Below, in pieces: positions 44,779 through 57,649 of a DNA stretch of 64,000 nt. Numbering within the stretch: the stretch's first letter is position 1; each line of letters starts with the position of its first letter. Source of the DNA: Annona cherimola (Eukaryota > Streptophyta > Magnoliopsida > Magnoliales > Annonaceae); contig CM059973.1 in NCBI GenBank assembly GCA_030490835.1, positions 60,702,008 through 60,766,007 of the forward strand. The letters run 5' to 3'. The notes below the pieces were generated by a model that worked only from the letters and a program-made list of their open reading frames with translations, searched no databases and had not been told where the DNA came from. The position numbers were made by a program, and so were the translations under genes.

Positions 44779-45371
44779 TTGTAGGGGCAACATTGGATGG
44801 TTCTTGCAATGTGGATGGAAGGCCGTGACAATGAATTGATTTTTGTAAGAGAGGGGAAGGAGGGAAAGACGTCTTTTATGAGTTTTTTCTTTATCTTTGC
44901 TCGGGTGCTACGCAGGGTCCTTTTTATAAAATTCCTTTTGTTTCCATTGAACAGCTCACGCATCTTCTGTATAGATGAACGATTGCTGTTCAAAGCGTGG
45001 CGGGGAGAAAAAGACGTCCGGACACAAGGTCCGAACACATACAATCAAAATCCGCGATATATATAACCGACTTGGTGTCTTACTTTACAATCCACAGCTC
45101 CATAGGGCATAAGATACATTTGAGTTAAAATTTATTAAAACGGGGGTGCACACAAGGCGTTACAAACGAAACACAATACATACTATACAATATATCATAT
45201 ATATAATTATATCCATGCAAATCAATTCCAGATATTCAATATATCTACCCTACCTATAACCTATTTGAGGAGGCGGGTAATAATTATACCCTACCTTACC
45301 GAAATTAGGGTTTGGTAAGTGGGTACCCATGGGTACCGTACCGAAGTTTCACTCCTATCTCTAACTAATAT
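44779..45371 (+). other. Unassigned DNA with one 89-codon open frame
   Basis: The frame 44797-45066 begins MVLAMWMEGRDNELIFVREG and ends NQNPRYI. It is somewhat GC-richer than its surroundings, but I see no domain, splice context or repeat match. It could be a chance frame or a remnant. The rest of the stretch has nothing recognisable. Confidence 0.25.
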
Positions 45372-45992
45372 CTAGTTCAATCTCCTCTTAGACTTGGCCT
45401 CTAATACCAATCCAAGAAAATACTGAATGAAATTAATCAAGTAATCAAGTATAAACTTCACTGTACAAATAAGGTAAATTGATGAGATGCAAAAAGTTTG
45501 GCGGGAACTTGATGAAGATAATATAAGTCGATGACTTTTAATTGAAATGTGGCACCAACACTTTAATCTCTTTCTTTAACACTTAATGCTTGAGTAGAAG
45601 AAGGTGAAGGCTCAACAAGTGCTTTAACCCTCCGAATGGATTAAATCATGCATTTTATACTTGAGGGAGATATGGTAATTATTATGATTGGTGGCATGCA
45701 ATTAATGTTCTAATGTTTGAATTTTAAACTATTATAACTTGAAATCTTTGTAGATCGATCTTATCTTAGAATTCACTTTGAGGTCAATATTGAGATCAAT
45801 AAGAAATAAATTTGGCAATTAAATTTTACTTATAATAACTACTTAACTGAAAAACTTCTTTCACGTGTCATATTATGTTGATATGAGGTTGATTTTATCT
45901 TTTGCTTCAAATCCAAATCAATATGTGATCGATTTGGATTTCAAATTCCTTATCCTTTGGTGCTTGGCTACTTAGAAGTTCAAGATCTAGTC
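45372..45992 (-). repeat. Decayed copia LTR, left part
   Basis: Traces of the copia LTR: CTTCACTGTACAAAT (compare CTACACTTTACAG), GGTGGCATGCAATTAATG, and GATCGATC-rich U3. The identity is too low for exact ends. It is cut by the gypsy LTR at 45993. The matching right part seems to be 55032-56460. Confidence 0.5.
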
Positions 45993-48900
45993 TGTAATGC
46001 CCCACCAACAAAGTCAACAATCCTGCTAAAGTACAAGATCGATGATAATGGTAGAACATACACAAGAGCAATAACATAATTCATTAGATCATCATGAATC
46101 AAGTATTTTATTAAACTCAAATTAAACTACATGAAAATGATTAAATTTATAAAATACATATTTTACTTTTCCACTGATCACTCTTTAAAAATTAAAACAA
46201 ATAGATAATTCTATATATGATTTCATTAAGTCCTAGCTTTATCTGGCACACTAAACCTATGCTGATCTCTGCCTACATGCCTGTTATTTCAAAAAATGAT
46301 AAATATGATGTGTCAAGGCAAACTCATTAAGTAGATATATACATAAAATTGGTAAAATTAAGTAAATAATATGCATAGGAGTAGACAAAACACAACTTAT
46401 ATCACCAACCCAAATCAGATTTAAATCCATATGAAATATATATTTAATGCCCAAGCATACATCAATGCATCATGTGCGTGTTACTTCACAAATCAATCCA
46501 ACAAGGTTTCAAATCCAATGGGGAGGTTTGGTATCTTGTCCCACAATCCAACTTGCTATACAACCTAGGTTGCGATCACTGCATCCTAACATGAGTGACC
46601 AACCTTGCACAATACAAGTAGATCGAGAAACATCTTTGCCTAAACTGGAGGTGTAACTGATACCCTACTACGCTCACCACATAGCCATAGCTATACTGCA
46701 TCACATTACGTGAACGACTCCGACATCATCCATTATGTTAAGGCCACCAATCCCATAATCTAGTTCACAACAAACATCAACCAAATCACAAGAGCCAGAT
46801 AAATAAGGTCTGCAGCTCACCAAACCCACAATGGTTGGATAAGTAAGTCTGAATCAATGTCATCCAAGCTATCACATCCTAATCCTGGGTCAGGATGTGT
46901 CAATGGTCGTTGTTGATAGCCCAACCAAAACACTTCATAAATCCATAACTATAGTCATGGCTCATGAATATGCCAACATCCAAGTAATGTATGTCAATGT
47001 TATAATGCATAATGCTAGTATGAATAGAAGTTGAACTCGACATTATAATAAATTATTGTAAATGATAAGATTCATTCATTTAAAATTATAAAACAACAGC
47101 ATCCAAAACATCCATGCCCATAAACATACATTATAATCCAAATAAAAAAATTTCTCTAGTTATCTTGTGTAAATCTCGAATTCATCCCTATACCATATTT
47201 TGCTATTTGCTAAAAGTAGATATACTAAGATCTCTTGATTTTTCTTTATAATAAAATCAAGGATCTTAAGTCTGAAATCTTTACCATACATCAATAACTA
47301 TGTTAATTGTCTAAATAAAATAATTCCAGCTCAAAATACTAATTAATTATATTTTTATATATTTTCATTCTATTAGATAGAGGCACATGTTTAGGGCTTA
47401 TACAAAACACATCAATTTTTATGGATACTTATCTCGTCCAAAAATTTACTTTTATATTTTCTAATGAATATTTAGAATATATGTTATATCATATAAACTT
47501 TTCAATCTCAATTTTTTTGTACAAAAAGTATGAAGAATAAATTAATGCAACTAGTTTTGACAGTCATTCACTCTATTCATGCTAATTTTTCAAGAGTTTT
47601 TAATTTACAAATTACAAAACATTTTAATCTAAAATTTTTTCATTAACAGTGATACAAAGAGTTCCCAGTAAAAGGTTCATACTAAATATAGTTCATTTAC
47701 TATTTCTTTTATATTTGTCATTTCAGTTCCAGATCTACTATATATGTTGTGTAAATTAACTTATAAAGCGTTGTAATAGTTAATATAAACCACTGAATAT
47801 AATCGTAGATATGCTACATAAATCATGTCACACCACTTATCTGGTTTGTACTTAATGGTCAGGATCATTAAAAGACTTCTTTTATTAATTTTTCATTGGT
47901 CAAGATCCACTTATTGCAATTTATAATGATATATCAATTGAAGTTACAGAATTAAAATTTCTTAAATATAAGTATCCATCAAGGTGTCCACACATGATCT
48001 AATATCATATCTTTATATAAAACTAAACTTTACATACATATAATAGTTTTGGGTCATCTGGATCATACATGGAATCATGCATCGATTGGTAGAGATCATT
48101 TTCTTGCTATCTAATGATATAGGATATGTTTCGGTCCACTTAGATTTTTTCAAATAAAAGCCACTAATTATGGTCCATCCCCAAGTATAAAAAATCCTCA
48201 TCATTGAATTTAAACTAAGCATGAAAAATATTTAATAAATCTGATGTCTATGAACAATAAACTAGATCCTTCAAATCTTAAATTTATCTCTCAAATTCAA
48301 CAGTCCAGATTGATCTCTACCTTTGATCCTTGGTTAATTTATATGTGATACCCAGACCCAAGTAGGTCTATAAATATGATACATTTATTATTTAAATGAA
48401 TTATGAATGATTTATGATTTTTATGATTTAATGGTATTTTGTAATTAGTGTTTGTGATTAAGAATGGTGATTAAGACTAATCGTCATAGCCCAAAGTGAG
48501 TCAAGATGACTAAAGGGACTTAAGGAGGATTAGGATATGCTAATGTGGCATGAATATTTATTTTAATTTTTATAATTTAATTAATGAAAATTAAAATAAA
48601 AATTATGGAATTATGTTGGAAAATCATAGAAAATTCATAACTTGACCCCTATAAGGCGAAATGAGATGAAAATTGAAAGATGCGCACATGACTATGGGCT
48701 CAAACTTATGACTGGATTTGATTAAGGCAAAAGTGATGTGATTAAGATGATAATTATTTATTTTTAATCTCACACTCTAAGGTTATTTTCAAAGGATCGT
48801 AACTTGACGTAAAAAAGTCGGTTTGAGATGAAACTTGACACGGTTGAATACAATTATGAAATCTATGTTATGAAAGAATTGGATTAAGCTAATTATCATG

Positions 48901-49476
48901 TGAATATGCTTAATCAGAAAAAGATGTCTAGCATTGATTTTGTGCACGCTAGACTACCATAGCATTTATGTGAAAGCAAGTGAATTAAATGCATGGTTTA
49001 ATGCCCCATATGAGGTGTCAAATGGAGGTGGATTGAGCTAGATTTTTTTAGAATTATTTAAGGCTCAAATTCTTGAAAAGTCAAGTTGATTAAATGTGTG
49101 AATTAAAGGGCTATGGAGTAGCTTAAGGAGGCATAGATGTGTGGCATTACATGGGATGTCCAAGGGGCTCTTCACCATGGATATTTTGATTTTTTATATG
49201 CTAAAGTCAAAACTTAACTATGCTAAGGAAGAAAGGGCATGTAAATGCACATAAATGGGAGTGAGTTGGTGACCAAGAAAGTCATCTCATATAGCCATGT
49301 GGACGTCCACTTGAGGAGGAGCTAAGTAGCTCATTTAAGAGCTTAGATTTGGAAATTCAAAACTGAGATAGTTGCATAATTTACTTGGATATGAGTTAGC
49401 CAACACATCAAGGGATAAGAGGGAAATAAATTACCCTCATAAGATATGGCAAAAGTGGGCCCCACAAAGGGAAAAA

Positions 49477-49507
49477 TTATAAAAGGTGGATGAGCATGTG
49501 GACGTCC
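49477..49507 (+). promoter_or_regulatory. Core promoter of the diverged solo gypsy LTR
   Basis: ATTATAAAAGGTGG with TGGACGTCC about 22 bases downstream. The pairing is preserved although much of the LTR no longer aligns well to the other copies. Confidence 0.6.
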
Positions 49508-52101
49508 ATTTGGGGAGAGGAAATTCTCAAAGGGAGAAAAATCTCCAAAATGGAAGCAGCCTTGAGCACGACCAAGGGGGAGAAAAGGGAAGAAAAGGAA
49601 TAACAAAAAAAGAGGAAAAGAAGGAAGGAAAGAGGAGAAACCAATTTAGGGAAGCTTGGATTCAAAGTTTCCTAGAATCAAGTAAGTATGGATTGAGTTT
49701 TGGATTCTTGAAACCTAAATTTCTTACCTCAAGTTATAGATCATGAACTTGATTCATAATGAACCCTTAAAGTATGATTTACGATGCCCTTGATTTGGGT
49801 ATTGAATGAAGCTTGAATGAAAAGAATGAATTTAAGGGTTAAAGAGGTTAAGATGGATGTTAGAGATGAATATGAGTTGATAACCTAGCTGGAATTTTCT
49901 CAAATCCATATGAAATGTTGTTGTTCTGAAGTAATATCATGATTAGAGTACGAATTATGATTTAATGAATTTCATATGTTGATTTGGATATAAGACAAGA
50001 ACCCTAAAAAAGATGGGACTTAGGATTACATATAAGACCCGATTTTTATATTTTTATGATGAATAAGGTTCATGAATTAGCTTAAATAGTTTATGGATGA
50101 GTTGTTGGGTAAAGTACCCTAAATTAAGGATCCTTTGGATGTCCTAAGTGGGTTGGGTGAGAAAACTCTAAATCTGATTTTTTAGGGTATATGTATGGAA
50201 TATTCAAACAGGGGCCAAAACGGGTACCTTACATATGAATTTTGTTGCTATTTGCAAATAATTCATTTATGGATGTTATGAAGGGTAAATTACCCTAGAA
50301 TTAGGGTACTTTGAATGTCCAAAAGTGCTTGAAAAGATTTTCCCTAAAACTAATTTTTAAGGACATGTGTATGGACACGTCAAAACGGGTCAAAAATGGA
50401 GACCCTACATGCTTAAAATGTTGCTGTTATGGAAGCAAATAAATTATGGATTTTAAATATGTGATAATACCCTAAATTTGGGTTAAGAAAACATGTTTAA
50501 TGACTGAATTTTATGGAAGATAAATCTGTTTTGATTTAAGTATTGAAAGAGGTGTTGAAAGGATGAAAAACGGGTCCTAACGTTGCTGTTTTGGAACCCT
50601 ATGATGAATGAATTAAAAATCCAAAATTAAACCCTAAATTAAATTTTAATTAAGGGGTTTAATCATGCTGAATAAGGACACAAGTTTATATGTTGAGAAA
50701 TTTTAAGAAATACCGAAGTTGTGTTGTAAGATGGGTGTATGTGGAAGGCTAAGCATGGATAAGTGATAATGAATTATATGAATTGCTAAAATGAAAAAAT
50801 GCATAAATTTGTGATGAAATGTATGATTATGTTCCTGTTTTTATGATTAAGGATAATCTCAAATTTTAAGATTAATATGTGAAGCCTAAGACGTCGAACA
50901 TATGCTAAGGATGAGCACCTACGTATGAAATGTGAAAAATAGATGAAAAATGATAAATGGAAGGTAACGAACCTCCATATGATGATTTATGGATGGTTGT
51001 TATGTATATGAATGAATAAATTATCTATGAGTTTTGAACATGTTATGGAATGGATGGTATGATGCACAAGTGAGTGTGATGTATGTGTACCCGACTTGAA
51101 ATTCAAGTGGGTTATGTATATGGATTATGGGTTGGAAAACTAAGCAAGAAAATAGAAATGTTATGAATGCAATATCATTCTTATGTATATAGGAAAAGGC
51201 AAAGGAAAAATTTATACGAAAAGCTAAGGCAAAGTAGGTAAGCAAGCAGCTTTCTAAATGAGTTTCATTTTATCAAATTATGATAAAATGTTGCCAATGA
51301 TATTCTAACTGCTTAAATGGTTTAGCAAATGTATATTTTAAATTATTTCTAAGATGTTAAAGGATGACCATTCCTTTATCTCAATGTGTATTGAAATGAT
51401 ATTTCAAATACGATAAATGAATTGCTTACTGTTTCACAATTATTTATGAAAAGTGATGTAGCATGGATTTAAACGATGTTTCATTGAAACGATGTTTAAA
51501 AGGGATGGTGTAAAGAATTTTCTTACATGAGAATGAAAATTTGCCATGTGTAAGAGGTATATAATGCTGGGGTGACTAAAAGTCATGTATGGAATGAAAA
51601 TCAAGTAGGCTAGTCAAGGCAGAAGCAGGACAAGAAGTCCACCCTTGATGTTGCCAAGACGGAAGGTCCGACGCCAAGTATGGAAAGGATCATGTTATGA
51701 AAGTATGTTCCTCGAGCTAGCGTACCTTCACATGAAGGATTATGTCATGAATGTAAAGGATGCATTTACACATTCAATGTTTATGAAATGCCCAAAAACT
51801 GGGTTTACATGAATGTTTTTTAGGAATGGTTTATGAAATGGTTTCTATTCCAATTGGTAGTTGATCACTTGCTAAGTGTCGTCTACTGAATGGAGAGAAA
51901 TGTTTTTAAATAGTGTTGCCTTCAAAATGAATTGCTTAAAAACCCTATAGCTTGCTTATTGAGTTTCGACTCACGTTTTGTTTTTCAAACCTAAAAACAG
52001 TTGAAAGGAAGAAGGAGGCAAAGACCACATGTGGAGATTCAAGGATGAATGAATTTCTATGAATTACCTGTGTATGAATTGAAGGATTGAATGGTTGTAT
52101 G

Positions 52102-54094
52102 TGTTGGGTCCCGAATAGATGGCAAAACCCAAGAGGGGAGGGGTGAATTGGGTTCTTAAAAATTTCTTTGGTAACTTAAAAACTTAACCCCTTGTAGAAT
52201 TAATCCCCTTGAATGAAGAAACTGAATGGAAAGCAAAGTAATAAAGAGAGCAGAAATAAAAGCAAGTAGACAAGGATTTTATAGTGGTTCGGGCAACCTC
52301 CCTACTCCACTCTTCCAAGCTCACACTCCTTGTGACTTGGGTTCCACTATTGTATTCCGCGAATACAACTAGAGCCTCTTGCTCTCTTCTAGATTCTAGC
52401 TCTAGGGGGCATATACAACCAGAGCCTCTTGCTCTCTTCTAGATTCTAGCTCTAGGGGGCATCAACAACTAGAGCCTCTTGCTCTCTTCTAGATTCCAGC
52501 TCTAGGGGGCATCAACAACTAGCACAAGTAGGTGATGAGTCACACTCCAATCACACACTACTTTGCTACCACTTGATCTTAGCTACGCAAGCTAAATCAA
52601 GTTCAACATAAACAAGTAAACAATAAAAGTAAACTACACTTTACAGGTGTGTAGAAACGATTTAGCGCAGGGAAGAACTTGTAGATGATGGCTTTGAAGT
52701 TTCTGAATGTAGCTCTTGCAACTTGAAACACAATTCTTCCTCCTTGAGTGATTTGATCTCTTTGAAGCTCTTATGGATATGAGTTATGCTCACTTAATGA
52801 TCCTCTTATTTCTCCTTCGTTCACAATGGGTTGTATTTATAAGTTTGGAGGGAATCCGAACGTTAGAAGGTTGGTGGCGTGCATTTAATGCGCCAACGTT
52901 CGAAAATAAATCCGACCGTTGCGACCCAAGTCGCAGGTGGAGTCGACTTCGGGTGCGACTTCACCCAAGTCGCTGACGGAGTCGACTTCGGGTGCGACTT
53001 CGCAGACTCCGGTCTTCAGTTTTCAACGCTGGAAGTTTTTCCTCGATTGAAGTCGATCATGAAGTCGACTTGGTTTTGCGACTTCACCCAAGTCGCAGTC
53101 TGGAGTCGACTTGGCTTCGCGACTTCACTTCCTGTAGCGACTTCAAGTTCCAGGTCGGGTCGACTTGGCTTCAGACTTGACCCAAGTCGCAGGTGGAGTC
53201 GACTTGGGGTGCGACTTCACCTCGGCAGTTGATTTTCTGAATTTGGAACTTGGAATTCTTCATTTTCCTTTTGGATTAATGTCTTCTCTTCTGCTTGCTT
53301 GGCTTTAATCTTAGTTTAGCTTGAATCTTTGAAGAGCCTGCTTGCTTTGGAGTTTGTTCTTGAAGACTTGACTGTTTGAAGCATGCTTGATGTCTTTGCC
53401 TTTGATTTGTTCTAGATCTTGAATCCTTGAACTTTGATAGGCTTGTTTTGATCTTGATCATGCTTGAAGCTCTTAAGCCTAGAGTGAAGAAGTCCTTTGA
53501 ATGATTTGGAACCTTTGGAAGATTTGACTTTGATTCATCTTGAACTTTGCAACTTATTTGGATTTTCTCTAAACTTGATTTGATCTTGGTTTGCATTTAA
53601 ACTTGAAACCAAGTTTTGAACTTGCATCTTTGATCATGGAAAGAAGCTAGCTTTCCCATCCTTGAGCCTTGAATTCTTCAAGTCGCACTTCGGGGTCGAC
53701 TTCGTTCGCAACTTCACCCAAGTTGCACATGGAGTCGACTTGGGCTGCGACTTGGCAGCTCCGTGTCCCAATTTTCAACTCTGGAAGAAATTGCACGATT
53801 GAAGTCGATAGCGAGGTCGACTTCGTCTGCGACTTGGCTATCCAAGTCGCATGTGGAGTCGACTTGACCCGCGACTTCACTTGGTCTTCTTCCCATTTCA
53901 GCTCTGGACGTTCTGCATGTTTGAAGTCGATCTTGGAGTCGACTTGGGGATCGACTTGGCCTTCCTAACTTGATTTTCTTCAAATGTATATTCCTTAAAC
54001 ATTTCACAAACTTGTTAGTAGCCAAGACATACTCAAATTGATTTGTTTAATCATCAAAATATAGATTTAGCTAGTTTTCCTCATGTTTCCAACA
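52102..54094 (-). repeat. Solo copia LTR with many dyad modules
   Basis: 1993 bp from TGTTGGGTCCCGAA to TTTCCAACA, flanked by exact GTATG duplications (52097-52101 and 54095-54099). It belongs to the same family as the young element. It contains three 50-bp tandem repeats (52371-52520), a TATA box on the minus strand near 52834-52844, and eleven GTCGAC palindromes. Dyad modules lie at 52928-52961, 52967-53000, 53050-53084, 53184-53217 and others at 53680-53950. Confidence 0.95.
52371..52520 (-). repeat. Three-copy 50-bp tandem repeat in a copia LTR
   Basis: Units start at 52371, 52421 and 52471 with AGAGCCTCTTGCTC and are exactly 50 bp apart. Each holds CTAGATTCTAGCTCTAGG (CCAG in the third). 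Copy number differs between LTRs of the family. Confidence 0.88.
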
Positions 54095-54516
54095 GTATGA
54101 TCACATTAAATATTGTCATAATGTTGTATATGAATTATGTTATGGTTTTGTGACCGTAGAAGGCAAAAAAATTTTATGGACAAATGTTAATGTATGAATT
54201 ATCATGTTATGATTAAGTATGGATTGTTATGAGATAAACATGTGTATTCTCAAGTGGTAGAATGGCCTAGAAAGGCATTTAATGGAATTTAGAATGTGTA
54301 AATGGTGTAAACTCCTAAGGAGTTAAGCTAAGTGGATAAATATCCAATAAAGCCCGCCGTGTGACAGGATAACAATCCTGATCACATTTACCAATCAATA
54401 AAGTTTTGGAGTAAGGTTGTGATGCTCGGGCTGGGACGCCACATTAGAAAATATAAAATAAATAATAACTAACCTGAATGATGAAGATTGACGACTAAGA
54501 TTAACTTGATCAAAAC

Positions 54517-54541
54517 TCTATCTCCTCTCTCTCTCTCTCTT
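54517..54541. repeat. CT microsatellite
   Basis: A CT dinucleotide run, TCTCTCTCTCTCTCT, just downstream of the nested LTRs, next to the minus-strand TATA-like box of the 45993-55031 LTR. Confidence 0.8.
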
Positions 54542-55184
54542 TACTCTCTACTCACTCAATTGATCTAAGATGGGCCATAACTTTTTATTTATAGCACTGC
54601 AAAATTTTCAGTAAAGGGGAGCATAACTAGCCACCTCAATTTACACAATTTTCACATTTATTTATTTTGGTTAGGAGGGTGCTAGTTGGAATTTAACTTC
54701 CAACTTATATGGCAAGTGCATTGCTAGAACTTTTTTTTTACAGTTTACACCCCTTTATTATTATTTATTATATACTCTCAAGTTGCTGAAATTTATAACT
54801 TCACACCTGATTTGTTGTAAAATACGAAAATACTTATATTTCTCTTTCAGAATTTTCAAAATTAATAATAGTGGCATATTTATAGATATTTTACATATTA
54901 ATAACAAAATTCAAATATTTGAAAAACGTATTATTATACAAAAACTTATTAAAAATATTTATTTTAAATTTATTATACACATATATTCACAAATTGCAAT
55001 TTCCCCTCAATATAAAGACAAGGTGTTTACAATATCCAAAGTGAAATTGAAGTTGAGATCGATCTCATGTTTCAGATCATGTGTAAAATTATTTTCACTA
55101 TGGGTTTGATTTGTCATACTCCATGATTAAGGTCAATCTCACTTTGACTTCAACTCTAAGATTACACATAAGATCAATTTGACT

Positions 55185-55865
55185 CCTTTTTTTGATATAA
55201 AGGGATACTTTCAATAAACCAAAGAGAAAGAGTCCACAAAAAGATTATTTATAATTTGGTGCGGGCTATCTCCCCACCAAATACAACACTTATCAAGTGC
55301 TATTGAAATCATCCCAGCCAAAAGATGTGCAACTTGGTTACCTCCTCAAAGCAGGTGAGAATATTGCATAGACTTGAAGGCCTTCTCACGATCCTTAATC
55401 TCCATAATAACAGTACCTGTAGTAGACAAAATTGGGTACTGTGCATTTAGGAAATGAATAAGGTTTAGAGAGTCACTCTCAAGCACGACATCTTAGATCA
55501 TCAGCTCATCACTCCATTTGATACCATAAAGGAGTGTTAAAGCTTCCATAGTGAGTACATCAATCATACCCTCCACATTTCAACTCTTTGCTACCAAAAA
55601 CTCACCTTTATGATTCCTTAGGATCACTCCCATGCCCATACAATTTCCTCGGGAGTTCCTGTTGCCATCGACATTTATTTTCAGCTTCCCATCCGCAGGT
55701 CTTCGCCATCTTGGGATCAACTCCTTCTCTAGAAGCAACACGTAATCCAGTTGCATAGCTCTATCATAGTCGTCTTTATAAGTTGTGCACCAATCAATCA
55801 CATTACCGGACAGTGAGTAGTCATCGTCCACTCTAACCACATGCTCTAACAGATAAGGGTAAACA
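55185..55865 (-). pseudogene. LINE-type RNase H remnant
   Basis: The open piece 55580-55840 contains PRWRRPADGKLKINVDGNRN and MGVILRNHKGEFLVAKS, the start of the plant RNase H domain (RVT_3) with its first Asp. After a stop, the same strand continues with TMEALTLLYGIKWSDE, LESDSLNLIHFLN and GGNQVAHLLAG, covering the remaining catalytic Glu and Asp and the His motif. On the minus strand it ends in an A-run near 55190. GATCAAT-like sequence occurs on both sides, possibly an imperfect target duplication. A 5'-truncated L1-type LINE tail is the best reading. Confidence 0.7.
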
Positions 55866-56460
55866 TGATCATCAAATTAGCGTTCGATGAGAGACACAGT
55901 TGTTAGATCAATCTAACTTTTAGATGTCAATTTAAGTTGATTTTGAGATTCAATGTTCTCCTTCTTGTTAGGTTGACATTGATCTCATATTCAACTTGAC
56001 CTCCATATTTGAGCTTAGTTTTGCTTGGTTTTGCACTTCAATTTCAACAATTAACTTCTCACATCCTCAAATCTTCAAAACTCCAAAAGTTGTACTAAGA
56101 TCAGTCAGAGATTGATTTGGACTCGAATCTTGAGGCCTCAGCTAAAATTGATCTATAATCAATCTAACACTTGAAAGATTTCTTCAATTCCCTCCTTCTA
56201 GCTATCTCAGGTATAAGGTTGATGTAAAACTGATTTGCAATCAACTTCATTCGAGAGATTGCTTTTGTGATCAATCTTATAATCAACTTCACTTCATATT
56301 ACCGTTAGATTTCATCTGCCGCTAATTTTGTGCTCTAGATTTTCAACTTCATCTTTAAATCAATGTGAGATTGATTTGGACCTGATCTTATTATTTGAAT
56401 TTCATACTTCTTTACTTGGGTCCTTTTATTATTCATGATTTTATGTTTTAAGCTTTCTTT
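55866..56460 (-). repeat. Decayed copia LTR, right part
   Basis: GATCAATCTAAC, AAGTTGATTTTGAG, GTTGACATTGATCTC and similar, repeated about every 40-60 bases. These look like decayed AGTCGACTT modules, matching the texture of 45780-45960 and 55035-55185. Exact boundaries cannot be set. Confidence 0.45.
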
Positions 56461-57649
56461 TACTTGTTAGGGTCAATCACTGTACTTCTTTTCATATATA
56501 ATATGATTATTCTTATTTATATGGATTTTCAACTCTAAACACTTCACAATGCACAAAACATTAGTTTCTACATAATCACACATTGATAGATTGTATTTTC
56601 TATTATATGTTTTGTTAGCTATTACTTCGTATATGCTTAAAATTTTTTTTTTGAAAATAGGCACATTAAGTTTCTCTTATATCCAATTGAAATTTGCTAA
56701 TATTAACTAGGAAAAGGATGATTCTCATTTGGTTATTTTAGACTTGTTTTTCTAGATCGTCTACTTTTTTTTAAGCTTACAATGCTCTTTATCTTTAATC
56801 AGCTCAATAATGTCTAAATGTATCTTCTGTCAGCACAACTTGAATCTTATTCTAAATTATCTTCTATTTTTGTAAGTTCTAAGCAATGTCAAGGCTTTTA
56901 TGTGATACACTTCAGTTATTTAAGTGTTTAAAGGTACTTAGAAATATCGAATATTAAAGATTTAAATCATGCCTTAATTTACTATCATGAGACTAAGATG
57001 AGAGATTATGTTAATAATCAAAGTCACATATAAATTATTTTTTACCTAATAGGGACAACATGTATTTATAATTTGGATACAACATGAAACTCCCTAAAAT
57101 AGGTGTACGGTCAGGAACAAAATGCTCCTAAATTTTTTCAATTATAGTAAAAACTTACTATTGTCCAAATCATTGATTCAAAAATCTCACTTCTCACAAA
57201 AGCCTATTAAGATCATATGTTTTAATGATGAATTAAAACTTGATAATCAAATAAAAATACTAATGGTTTCAATTTATGTCATTTTTCATAAGAAGATATG
57301 TATTTGATAATCTAACTCAAAAGAATCTAAACGAAAAGAGTTTAAATGAACTCTAAAAGATAAAAATATGGTAGAACAACAACACTACTTAAGAAAAGCA
57401 AAGAAGAAAATGTGAAATCATCAAGATCGTCACTTATAAAATGATGGACATGTTCATAGCGCATCATCTATAGAGAAAATGACAACTTCAAATCCACTCG
57501 ACAAAGGATGATCTCATCAAATTGAAGATAAATAATACTAATTGAAGTCATTGTGAGAAGTTTTGAAAGGAGCTCCACAAAAATAAATACAGCATGACAA
57601 CCATAAAAAAAGGAATCGTAATGGAGCTAAAGTTCAAATAATTAACTCT
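56461..57649. other. AT-rich DNA without recognisable features
   Basis: Only short chance frames (56473-56664 minus, 57122-57307 plus). No repeat of the window matches here by eye. Confidence 0.4.

Larger units (their letters stand above)
48344..54443 (+). repeat. Solo gypsy LTR, plus orientation, interrupted by a copia LTR
   Basis: From TGTGATACCCAGACC to CTGGGACGCCACA, flanked by TTATA (48339-48343) and TTAGA (54444-54448), one mismatch. The ends match the chromovirus LTR family (TGTGAAACCC to GGCGCCACA), but the interior has diverged widely. Its core promoter is at 49477-49507. The LTR is about 4.1 kb without the insert at 52102-54094. The 85-codon frame at 49486-49746 lies in the would-be leader and is not considered a gene. 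Confidence 0.85.
45993..55031 (-). repeat. Gypsy LTR, old, with nested solo LTRs
   Basis: Begins TGTAATGCCCC and probably ends GTGTTTACA, with TGTAA/TTACA inverted ends. A minus-strand TATA-like box (GCTATAAATAAAAAG) lies near 54578-54592, fitting minus orientation. I find no matching duplication, so the right boundary is uncertain. Sequence between 45993 and 48343 has no coding capacity beyond short chance frames. It is split by 48344-54443. Confidence 0.5.

Noticed and set aside
44797..45066. 89-codon frame considered as a host gene
   Set aside because: No domain, no partner exon, no repeat match. Kept only as part of an unassigned stretch.
49486..49746. 86-codon Lys/Glu-rich frame
   Set aside because: It sits right after the LTR core promoter in a purine-rich leader. 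Composition explains it, and the homologous leaders in other LTRs are not open.
52371..52520. Regularly spaced 50-bp repeats resembling a CRISPR array
   Set aside because: The units are directly adjacent with no unique spacers, in a plant LTR. It is a simple tandem repeat.
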